DNA from: JAITVB01 sp031553805
GTDB taxonomy: Bacteria; Bacteroidota; Bacteroidia; Bacteroidales; Rikenellaceae
DNA length: 64,000 nt
Direction: 5' to 3'
Assembly (NCBI GenBank): GCA_031553805.1
Contig: JAVBLC010000007.1
Span: 34,736 to 98,735, forward strand
Made by a program: the position numbers and the translations under genes
Shown here: one piece after another, positions 16,637 to 23,415 of the stretch
Numbering within the stretch: the first letter of the stretch is position 1
Layout: every line of letters begins with the position of its first letter
The notes under the pieces: generated by a model
The model's input: only the letters and a program-made list of their open reading frames with translations
What the model was told of the DNA's origin: nothing
Database searches by the model: none

Positions 16637-17068
16637 ATGAAAAAACGGATCACCCAACAGGACTACCTCAAAGCCAATCGAAAAGCCAGCCGCGAAGAAG
16701 AAATCGCAGCGCACGGACACCCTGTGTCCCGGTCCCGCGTCCACCAATCGACAAAAACATACAACCGCAAAAAAGAAAAGGCAGCCCTCAAAAAGCTGCC
16801 TTTTCCTATGGTAAGCGATTACCGGGGATGCTTCGTGTCGCCTTCGACTAGCACTTTTTGTAAAAAGTGCCAGTCAGAGCCGGCGCCAAGCATTTCTGGC
16901 GACTGCTTGCGACGGGAATGGGCGGGTTATTCGTCGTCGTATTGGTCGTCGCCACCGAAATCCGAAAAATCGTCCATGGCTTCTTCGAAGATGGACTGGT
17001 TTCGGGGAGATGCCTCGGGGTCGAATTGGTCGGGCGGTGCGCCGTTTGCAAAGGCTACGCGGGGGTAG
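16637..17068 (+). CDS. Small basic conserved protein; frame runs on through its terminator
   Basis: From ATG at 16637 the first 57 codons read as a small, very basic soluble protein (MKKRITQQDYLKANRKASRE, then HPVSRSRVHQSTKTYNRKK and AALKKLPF). From memory, short proteins with this start occur in Bacteroidales. There is no stop codon after LPF. The frame passes through a strong terminator hairpin (16776-16804) and a family A hairpin (16851-16870), then runs antisense into the next gene before TAG at 17066-17068, which would give 143 residues. The part after about 16808 is unlikely to be native protein. Either a stop was lost or transcripts end without a stop. Function unknown. Confidence 0.55.
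   Translation: MKKRITQQDYLKANRKASREEEIAAHGHPVSRSRVHQSTKTYNRKKEKAALKKLPFPMVSDYRGCFVSPSTSTFCKKCQSEPAPSISGDCLRREWAGYSSSYWSSPPKSEKSSMASSKMDWFRGDASGSNWSGGAPFAKATRG
16776..16804 (+). terminator. Intrinsic terminator within the 3' part of the small basic gene
   Basis: AAAAGGCAGC (16776-16785) pairs perfectly with GCTGCCTTTT (16795-16804) around a 9-nt loop, and the right arm ends in four T. It would end transcripts of the futalosine hydrolase fusion and small basic gene. It lies inside the small gene's open frame. Confidence 0.75.
16851..16870. repeat. Family A hairpin, solitary copy
   Basis: GCACTTTTT and AAAAAGTGC form a 9-bp inverted repeat around GT, followed by CAGTCAGAG. The same hairpin and downstream flank occur at 56007-56036. 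It lies in a convergent gap, like most family A sites in this window. Confidence 0.7.
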
Positions 17069-17439
17069 ACCATTCCTTCCTGGCTGCGGGTGGTGGCCAT
17101 GAGTTCGAGGAACATGGCGCGGTCTTCGAACAGGTCGAACTGGTAGATAAGCCGGTCGTTGTTATTGCGCAGGATCTGACCGAGGGTGACTTCGCCCATC
17201 GGGATGGGGGGTTGTTCAGGGTTTGTACCTTCACCGACGTCGACCAGGGTAAATTCCTGGAGTTTGCGCCATTGGCGGTCGGCGGCGAAAAATGACACCA
17301 TATTGCCCGGATCGTATTGCAGGTCGTCGCAGATCGTATAGTGAAAATCGAGCAGGGTCATCGAATAGAGCACTTCGTAGTCGCGGACGAAATTGTCGTC
17401 CTCGTCGTTGATCATGCGAAGTTTGAAAACCATCTCCAT
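16927..17439 (-). CDS. Plasmid pRiA4b ORF-3-like / IS1096 TnpR-like family protein
   Basis: About 170 residues from ATG at 17439; a second in-frame ATG two codons later (MVFKLRMINDEDDNF) may be the true start. The N-terminal half matches the pRiA4b ORF-3 fold (DNFVRDYEVLYSMTLLDFHY, ICDDLQYDPGNMVSFFAADR, WRKLQEFTL, LIYQFDLFEDRAMFLEL). The C-terminus is acidic (DDFSDFGGDDQYDDE). The family is widespread in chromosomes and its name does not imply mobility here. Function is unknown. A minus-strand -7 box TATATTTG lies at 17467-17474. Confidence 0.75.
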   Translation of the reverse strand: MEMVFKLRMINDEDDNFVRDYEVLYSMTLLDFHYTICDDLQYDPGNMVSFFAADRQWRKLQEFTLVDVGEGTNPEQPPIPMGEVTLGQILRNNNDRLIYQFDLFEDRAMFLELMATTRSQEGMVYPRVAFANGAPPDQFDPEASPRNQSIFEEAMDDFSDFGGDDQYDDE

Positions 17440-17466
17440 AACTGATGTATTATAATAAATGCAGTT

Positions 17467-17494
17467 CAAATATAGACAAAAATAGCTATCTTTC
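17467..17494. promoter_or_regulatory. Divergent -7 boxes for the pRiA4b-like gene and pepD
   Basis: Minus-strand TATATTTG (17467-17474) matches TAnnTTTG for the leftward gene. Plus-strand TATCTTTC (17487-17494) is one base from consensus, 19 nt upstream of the pepD ATG. The two are 12 bp apart. Confidence 0.4.
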
Positions 17495-17513
17495 GGATAA
17501 ATTCATATGGTTT

Positions 17514-18968
17514 ATGGCAAATTTACAGGAACTGGCAGGCCCGAAAGCGGTTTGGCGTTACTTTGAGGAGATCACGCAAGTGCCTCGTCCATCGAAGAAA
17601 GAAGAACAGATCATCGCTTATCTGGAACGTTTCGCGCAGGAGCGGGGACTGGAATATAAAACGGACGCGACGGGCAACGTGGTGATCCGAAAAGGGGGCA
17701 CGCCGGGGATGGAAAACCGTCCGGCAGTGGTGCTGCAAAGCCACATGGATATGGTGTGTGAGAAGAATAGCGACGTGAGTTTCGACTTCGAGCGCGAGGC
17801 GATCCGCACCGTGGTGGTCGATGGCTGGGTGAAAGCCCAGGGGACGACCCTCGGGGCCGACGACGGCATCGGGATGGCGGCGGCACTGGCCATCCTCGCC
17901 GACGACGACCTCGCCCACGGACCGGTCGAAGCGCTGTTTACGGTCGACGAAGAGACGGGGCTCACCGGCGCTTTCGGCCTGGCCGAAGGGATGATTAGCG
18001 GAAAATACCTCATCAACCTCGACTCGGAAGACGAGGGGGAAATTTTCATCGGTTGTGCGGGAGGCATCGACACCGTGGCCCGGATGCGGTATATCGTCGA
18101 ATCGGTTCCGTCCGGATGGAGCGCCTGGCAACTTTCGCTGCGGGGCCTCACCGGCGGCCACTCGGGCGACGACATCGAGAAAGGGTACGCCAACGCCAAC
18201 AAACTCATCGCCCGTTTTCTGTGGCGGGGGGCACACGATTTCTCGCTGCGGTTGTCGCATCTCGACGGGGGCAACCTGCGCAACGCGATCCCGCGCGAAG
18301 CGGTCGCCGTTTTCGCTATTCCGATCGCCGAAGAGGAAAAAATGAAACACGAAATCAAGCAATTCCGGGACGAAATCGTCGATGAATTCAAATTTACCGA
18401 AAAAAAGATCGTCCTCGAACTAAAAAATTTCACTGCCGGCGAGGTGTTGGCCGCCGAGTGTCAAAAAAACCTGCTTTACGCGTTGCGCGCCGTGCCGAAC
18501 GGGGTGCTAGCGATGAGCCAGGCCGTGCCGGGACTGGTCGAAACGTCGACCAACCTGGCCTCGGTCAAATTCGACGGGGCAGGCACGATCACCCTGACTA
18601 CCAGCCAACGCAGCTCGGTCGAAAGCGCCAAGCGCGACGCGATGGAATCAGTCGAGAGTTGCTTCACGCTTGCCAATACAACCGTCGAACATTCAGAAGG
18701 TTACCCCGGATGGACACCTGATCCGTCCTCGCATTTATTGGCTGTGACAGCCGAAACTTATCACGACCTCTTCAATGAGAAACCGAAGATCCGGGCCATT
18801 CACGCCGGCTTGGAATGCGGCCTTTTCCTCAAAAAATATCCTCATCTTGAGATGGTTTCCTTCGGTCCCACCCTGCGTGGCGTGCACTCGCCCGATGAGC
18901 GTCTGGAGATCGCTTCGGTCGGAAAATTTTGGGATTTACTCTGCCAAATTCTGCAAAATTTGACCTAA
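17514..18968 (+). CDS. pepD: Aminoacyl-histidine dipeptidase (M20C metallopeptidase)
   Basis: A 484-residue dinuclear zinc peptidase that cleaves Xaa-His and other dipeptides in the cytoplasm. The metal-binding motifs are present: LQSHMDMVCEKN, GADDGIGMAAALAIL (bridging Asp), and FTVDEETGLTGAFGL (Glu pair). GLTGGHSGDDIEKGYANANK marks the lid/dimerisation domain, and IHAGLECGLF holds the late catalytic block. ATG 17514 was chosen over an in-frame start 23 codons upstream, since that stretch overlaps the promoter region. No operon partners. Confidence 0.95.
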   Translation: MANLQELAGPKAVWRYFEEITQVPRPSKKEEQIIAYLERFAQERGLEYKTDATGNVVIRKGGTPGMENRPAVVLQSHMDMVCEKNSDVSFDFEREAIRTVVVDGWVKAQGTTLGADDGIGMAAALAILADDDLAHGPVEALFTVDEETGLTGAFGLAEGMISGKYLINLDSEDEGEIFIGCAGGIDTVARMRYIVESVPSGWSAWQLSLRGLTGGHSGDDIEKGYANANKLIARFLWRGAHDFSLRLSHLDGGNLRNAIPREAVAVFAIPIAEEEKMKHEIKQFRDEIVDEFKFTEKKIVLELKNFTAGEVLAAECQKNLLYALRAVPNGVLAMSQAVPGLVETSTNLASVKFDGAGTITLTTSQRSSVESAKRDAMESVESCFTLANTTVEHSEGYPGWTPDPSSHLLAVTAETYHDLFNEKPKIRAIHAGLECGLFLKKYPHLEMVSFGPTLRGVHSPDERLEIASVGKFWDLLCQILQNLT

Positions 18969-19022
18969 ATTCCCGCCAATCTATGGGTTACAAATAAGAA
19001 AAGGGTGATTTTTTCAGCAAAA

Positions 19023-19057
19023 TTTGCATTCTTTAATAAAATTAATGTATATATTTG
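19023..19057 (+). promoter_or_regulatory. HU gene promoter
   Basis: TTTG at 19023-19026 and TATATTTG at 19050-19057 match the -33 and -7 elements, with 23-nt spacing. The -7 box is exact. The leader to the ATG at 19099 is about 35 nt. Confidence 0.6.
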
Positions 19058-19098
19058 CCCTATCTGTTTGAACTTACTCCATCTAAAATCTAAATCGT

Positions 19099-19368
19099 AT
19101 GAACAAATCTCAACTCGTTGATGCAATCGCCAAGGAAGCCGGCATCACCAAAGCAGAATCGAAGAAAGTACTCGACGCTTTCACGAAAGTAACCGCCAAA
19201 ACGCTGAAATCGGGTGACAAAATCGCTCTGGTTGGCTTCGGTTCTTTCTCGGTAGTGAACAAACCGGCTCGCACCGGCCGCAACCCGAGAACGGGCGCAA
19301 CGATCAAGATCGCTGCCAAGAAGACCGTGAAATTCAAGGCTGGCGCCGAACTCAACGCTGCCGTTTAA
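19099..19368 (+). CDS. HU-family DNA-binding protein
   Basis: An 89-residue nucleoid protein that binds and bends DNA as a dimer. The sequence is canonical HU: MNKSQLVDAIAKEAGITKAE, LKSGDKIALVGFGSF, and the DNA-contact arm ARTGRNPRTGATIKIAAKK. It has its own strong promoter and intrinsic terminator, consistent with high monocistronic expression. Confidence 0.97.
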   Translation: MNKSQLVDAIAKEAGITKAESKKVLDAFTKVTAKTLKSGDKIALVGFGSFSVVNKPARTGRNPRTGATIKIAAKKTVKFKAGAELNAAV

Positions 19369-19457
19369 TTCCGGCCCGATGACCGTCCGAGCCTGCGCTG
19401 CGTAGTGCGGGATAAATCTTTTTTATAAAGCCTGAGGGCGGCTCTGAACAAATTCGG

Positions 19458-19491
19458 GAGAGGATGCATATCTTTGCATCCTCTCTTTTTT
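19458..19491 (+). terminator. Intrinsic terminator after the HU gene
   Basis: GAGAGGATGCA (19458-19468) pairs perfectly with TGCATCCTCTC (19475-19485) around a 6-nt loop and is followed by six T. It lies 90 bp after the HU stop and ends 20 bp before the PfkB kinase start. Confidence 0.85.
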
Positions 19492-19511
19492 ATTAGAAAT
19501 AACCACACGGA

Positions 19512-20504
19512 ATGCCCTATAAAGAAAAACGGATCCTGGGGATCGGCAACGCGCTGGTCGACGTCCTGACGCACCTTGACGACGATTCGGTGCTCGAAAC
19601 GCTTAATTTCCCGAAAGGAAGCATGAATCTCGTCGGCCGCGATACCCAGGAGCGGGTCGAAGAGCTGATCCGCACCGCACACAGCCGCGTCGTGACCGGA
19701 GGTTCGGCTGCCAACACCATCCGCGGCCTGGCCCGTCTGGGCATCGGCACCGGATACATCGGCAAGATCGGGCGCGACGCCATCGGCGCCTATACCGAGG
19801 AAAGCCTGCGTACGCACGACGTCGCCTCGCACCTGATCTACAGCGACACCCCCTCGGGCCGCTGCGTGGTGTTGATCGACACCGAAGGCGAGCGCACGAT
19901 GGCCACCTACCTCGGGGCAGCCGTAGAAATGTCCGACGACGAGATCGACGGCCGCTGCCTGGCCGGATACGACTACCTGCTCATCGAAGGTTATCTGGTA
20001 CAAAGCCCCGCACTGATCGAAGGCGCCATGCGCAAAGCCAAGGCGTCGGGCCTCACCGTAGCCCTCGACATGGCCAGCTTTAACGTCGTCGAAGAAAACC
20101 GTGCCTTCCTCGATCACCTCATCCGGGAGTACGTCGATATCGTCTTCGCCAACGAAGATGAAGCCCGCACCTTCACCGGCCGCGAACCGGCCGAAGCGCT
20201 CGACATTCTCGCCACAATGTGCGATATCGCCGTCGTCAAAGTCGGCGCCCAAGGCTCGATCATCGGTCGCGGCAGCGAACGCTGGGCTGTCCCCGCCGCC
20301 GGCCACTCCGTCGTCGACACCACCGGCGCAGGCGACCTCTACGCCGCCGGATTTCTATACGGCCTCAGCATGGACATGGCTCCCGACCGATGCGGACACA
20401 TCGGCGCCCTCATCGCCAACCAAGTGATCCAAACCATCGGCCCGGCCATCGACGAAACCCAATGGACATCTCTCCGAGATCAGATCCAGGGGATTGTAAG
20501 GTAA
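19512..20504 (+). CDS. PfkB-family carbohydrate/nucleoside kinase (adenosine kinase-like)
   Basis: A 330-residue ribokinase-fold enzyme. The N-terminal substrate region (GIGNALVDVL, MNLVGRD) and GGSAANTIRGLARLG are typical of the adenosine kinase-like branch. The C-terminal signature VDTTGAGDLYAAGFLYGLS contains the anion hole and catalytic Asp. It should transfer ATP phosphate to a sugar or nucleoside; the substrate cannot be fixed by eye. It stands alone between the HU terminator and a family A hairpin. Confidence 0.88.
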   Translation: MPYKEKRILGIGNALVDVLTHLDDDSVLETLNFPKGSMNLVGRDTQERVEELIRTAHSRVVTGGSAANTIRGLARLGIGTGYIGKIGRDAIGAYTEESLRTHDVASHLIYSDTPSGRCVVLIDTEGERTMATYLGAAVEMSDDEIDGRCLAGYDYLLIEGYLVQSPALIEGAMRKAKASGLTVALDMASFNVVEENRAFLDHLIREYVDIVFANEDEARTFTGREPAEALDILATMCDIAVVKVGAQGSIIGRGSERWAVPAAGHSVVDTTGAGDLYAAGFLYGLSMDMAPDRCGHIGALIANQVIQTIGPAIDETQWTSLRDQIQGIVR

Positions 20505-20532
20505 TACCCCTGGCTTCATCTCGGCTTCGACT

Positions 20533-20554
20533 GCCGTTTTTATAAAAATTGCCG
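20533..20554. repeat. Degenerate family A hairpin at the PfkB/valS convergent junction
   Basis: The preceding bases read CTTCGACT as at other family A sites, then GCCGTTTTTATAAAAATTGC forms an imperfect hairpin with an intact TTTTTATAAAAA core. It ends 2 bp before the valS stop and may act as a terminator for both convergent genes. Confidence 0.5.
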
Positions 20555-20555
20555 A

Positions 20556-23186
20556 TTAAAGCTTGCTCAAGGCTTCCATCCGCTCCTGGGTAGCTTTGAT
20601 TTTGGCTTCGGCGTCGGATTGTTTGGCCCGTTCGGTTTCGACGACGGCCGGGGGAGCGCTGGCCACGAAGCGTTCGTTGCCGAGTTTTTTCATCACGGAG
20701 TTGAGGAAGCCTTGGAGGTACTCGAGTTCGCTGCGGAGTTTGGCAAGTTCTTCTTCGACGTTGACCCCGTCGCCGAGCGGAACGAAATATTCGGTGCTCT
20801 TGACCAGGAAGGCGGCGTTGAGGCCGGCAGGTTGCCCTTCTACGATGGCCGAAAGATTAGCCATCTTTTCCAGTACGGGATTGTACTGCGGGTAGAAGTT
20901 GTCGTCGGGCTTGACGTAGAGCTCGATGGCGTCGCGATTCGGTAAATTTTTCTCTTTGCGGATGTTGCGGATAGCGGTGATGGCTTCGCGCACGAGGTCG
21001 AACTGCTCCAGCAGTTTTTCGTCATAGAGTTGCGCAGTAGGCATTGGCGATACCATGATCGACTCGCCCTCGGCCCGTTCGGCCACATGGTGGAAAATCT
21101 CTTCGGTGATGAAGGGCATAAAGGGATGCAGCACGCGCAGCAGGCGGTCGAAGAACCCGGCCGTAGCCTCGTAGGTAGGCCGGTCGATGGGCTGCTGGTA
21201 GGCGGGTTTGGCCAGTTCGAGGTACCATCCCGAAAACTCGTCCCAGAACAGTTTATAGATTTTCATCAGCGCATCGCTGATGCGATACTCGGTGAAGTCG
21301 GTTTCGGCTTCGGCCATCGTGCGGTTGAAGAGGGCCTCGAACCACGCCACGGCGATGCGGTTGTTTTCGCTCTGGGCCAGCGACTCGTCGACGTTCCACG
21401 ATTTTACGAGGCGGAATGCATTCCAAATCTTATTACAAAAATTGCGGCCTTGTTCGATTTGCGACTCGTCGAACATCAGGTCGTTGCCCGCACCCGAGCA
21501 GAGCATCATCGCCAGGCGCACGCTGTCGGCCCCGTATTGGGCGATCAGATCGAGCGGGTCGGGCGAGTTGCCGAGCGACTTGCTCATCTTGCGGCGCAAT
21601 TTGTCGCGTACAATACCGGTCAGGTAAACGTTGCGGAACGGCATTTGGCCACGGTATTCGTAACCTGCGATAATCATGCGCGCCACCCAGAAAAAGAGGA
21701 TTTCGGGGGCGGTCACCAGGTCGTTGGTCGGGTAGTAGTAATTGACTTGTTCGTTGCCGGGGTGGCGGATGCCGTCGAAGACCGAGATCGGCCACAGCCA
21801 CGACGAGAACCAGGTGTCCAATACGTCGGGGTCTTGTTTCAGGTCGGCCAGCGTCAGCGCCGGGTTGCCGCTCTTTTCACGGGCCATCGCTAACGCCTCG
21901 GCCGGGGTTTCGGCCACGACGTAGCCCCCGCCGCCAGGCAGGTAATAAGCCGGGATCTGCTGGCCCCACCACAGCTGGCGCGATACGCACCAGTCCTTGA
22001 CGTTCTCCATCCAGTGGCGGTAGGTATTTTTAAACTTCGCCGGATACAGTTTAATAATATCCTCCATCACGGCTTTCAGGGCCGGTTGCGCCAGTTCTTC
22101 CATCTTCAGGAACCATTGCATCGAGAGCTTAGGTTCGATCACCGCGCCGGTGCGCTCCGAAGTGCCCACCTTGTTGGTGTAGTCCTCAATCTTTTCGAGC
22201 AGGCCGGCTTCGAGCAGGTCGATCTCGATTTGCTTCCGCAGGTCGAAACGGTCCATCCCGGCATAGATGCCCACGCGGTCGTTGATTGTCCCGTTGTCGT
22301 TAAAGATGTCGATGGCTTCGAGGCCGTATTTTTCGCCCAGCATATAGTCGTTCACGTCGTGGGCGGGAGTGACTTTGAGGGCGCCGGTACCGAATTCGAT
22401 GTCGATGTAGTCGTCGAAAATGACCGGCACGGCACGGTTCACCAACGGCACGATCACCCGCTTGCCCTTGAGCGCGGCGTAGCGCGGATCGTCCGGGTGT
22501 ACGCACAGGCCGGTGTCGCCCAGGATCGTTTCGGGGCGGGTGGTGGCTACGACCACATACTCGTCGCTGCCTTCGATCTTATAGCGCAGGTAGTAGAGCT
22601 TGCCGTTCGTTTCCTGGTAGATCACCTCTTCGTCCGAGAGGGCGGTCAGCGCCTGGGGATCCCAGTTGACCATCCGCACGCCGCGGTAGATTTTCCCTTT
22701 ATTATACAGATCGACGAAGACCTTGATCACGCTTTCGCTCATAGCCGGGTCCATCGTGAACACGGTGCGGTCCCAGTCACACGAAGCGCCTAATTTCTTG
22801 AGTTGTTCGAGGATAATCCCGCCGTGCTTTTCCTTCCACTCCCAAGCGTGTTTCAAAAACTCTTCGCGGGTGAGGTCGGCCTTTTCGATGCCTTCGGCCT
22901 TGAGTTTCTGCACCACCTTGGCTTCGGTGGCGATCGAGGCGTGGTCGGTGCCCGGAACCCAGCAGGCGTTGAGGCCCCGCATCCGTGCGCGGCGCACCAG
23001 CACGTCCTGGATCGTGTTGTTGAGCATATGGCCCATATGCAACACCCCGGTCACGTTCGGCGGCGGAATCACGATCGTATAAGGTTCGCGCCCGTCGGGC
23101 TCGGAGTGGAAGAAGCGATTGGCCATCCAGTAGGCATACCATTTCGATTCGATCTCAGCGGGCGAGTATTTGGCAGCGATTTCCAT
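20556..23186 (-). CDS. valS: Valyl-tRNA synthetase
   Basis: An 876-residue class I synthetase that charges tRNA-Val and edits Thr. It shows PPPNVTGVLHMGHML (the HIGH motif as HMGH, about residues 42-56), a CP1 editing domain (TTRPETILGDTGLCVHPDD), RRKMSKSLGNSPDP (KMSKS), an anticodon-binding domain (WYLELAKPAYQ) and a C-terminal coiled coil (about 800-876, Lys/Glu/Ala-rich). I chose ATG at 23186 before EIAAKYSPAEIESKWYAYW; the upstream open frame lacks family similarity. A family B element occupies its 5' leader. Confidence 0.98.
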   Translation of the reverse strand: MEIAAKYSPAEIESKWYAYWMANRFFHSEPDGREPYTIVIPPPNVTGVLHMGHMLNNTIQDVLVRRARMRGLNACWVPGTDHASIATEAKVVQKLKAEGIEKADLTREEFLKHAWEWKEKHGGIILEQLKKLGASCDWDRTVFTMDPAMSESVIKVFVDLYNKGKIYRGVRMVNWDPQALTALSDEEVIYQETNGKLYYLRYKIEGSDEYVVVATTRPETILGDTGLCVHPDDPRYAALKGKRVIVPLVNRAVPVIFDDYIDIEFGTGALKVTPAHDVNDYMLGEKYGLEAIDIFNDNGTINDRVGIYAGMDRFDLRKQIEIDLLEAGLLEKIEDYTNKVGTSERTGAVIEPKLSMQWFLKMEELAQPALKAVMEDIIKLYPAKFKNTYRHWMENVKDWCVSRQLWWGQQIPAYYLPGGGGYVVAETPAEALAMAREKSGNPALTLADLKQDPDVLDTWFSSWLWPISVFDGIRHPGNEQVNYYYPTNDLVTAPEILFFWVARMIIAGYEYRGQMPFRNVYLTGIVRDKLRRKMSKSLGNSPDPLDLIAQYGADSVRLAMMLCSGAGNDLMFDESQIEQGRNFCNKIWNAFRLVKSWNVDESLAQSENNRIAVAWFEALFNRTMAEAETDFTEYRISDALMKIYKLFWDEFSGWYLELAKPAYQQPIDRPTYEATAGFFDRLLRVLHPFMPFITEEIFHHVAERAEGESIMVSPMPTAQLYDEKLLEQFDLVREAITAIRNIRKEKNLPNRDAIELYVKPDDNFYPQYNPVLEKMANLSAIVEGQPAGLNAAFLVKSTEYFVPLGDGVNVEEELAKLRSELEYLQGFLNSVMKKLGNERFVASAPPAVVETERAKQSDAEAKIKATQERMEALSKL

Positions 23187-23245
23187 AATTTTCAGCGGTT
23201 TATCTCTTGTTTTCATCCGTTTTCGGCAGTACTTTTGCAATATGA

Positions 23246-23298
23246 CGCAAAGGTGCCTCCCGAGATCCGGAGTTTTTGATTTTGCTGGCGCAAAGATA
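23246..23298 (-). repeat. Family B leader element and -7 box of valS
   Basis: Read on the minus strand, the exact -7 box TATCTTTG (complement of 23291-23298) is followed by GCGCC, then AGCAAAATCAAAAACTCCGG and a degenerate GGTGCC-type arm ending in GGCACCTTTG. The same order occurs at 52252-52333 and 61157-61259. The transcript would start about 100 nt before the valS ATG with this element at its 5' end. Confidence 0.6.
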
Positions 23299-23361
23299 GC
23301 CAAAATTCGCAGCGCTGTTAACAACTTTTGGATAATTTTATCGTTATATGATTGCGCGAAT

Positions 23362-23392
23362 TTTCTTTTGCCGTCAAAAATGACTAATTTTG
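23362..23392 (+). promoter_or_regulatory. lon promoter
   Basis: TTTC (23362-23365) and the exact -7 box TAATTTTG (23385-23392) are 19 nt apart, matching the Bacteroidota consensus. The ATG of lon follows 23 nt later. No heat-shock element was recognised. Confidence 0.55.
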
Positions 23393-23415
23393 CGAATTCT
23401 ACATGAGAAACTGTT

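Noticed and set aside
16927..17439. Mobile element because of the pRiA4b ORF-3 / IS1096-type similarity
   Set aside because: The family is common as a chromosomal gene; no transposase, terminal repeats or target duplication are seen nearby.
21030..21893. Plus-strand frames inside valS
   Set aside because: They lie within the conserved synthetase sequence on the other strand and show no domain.
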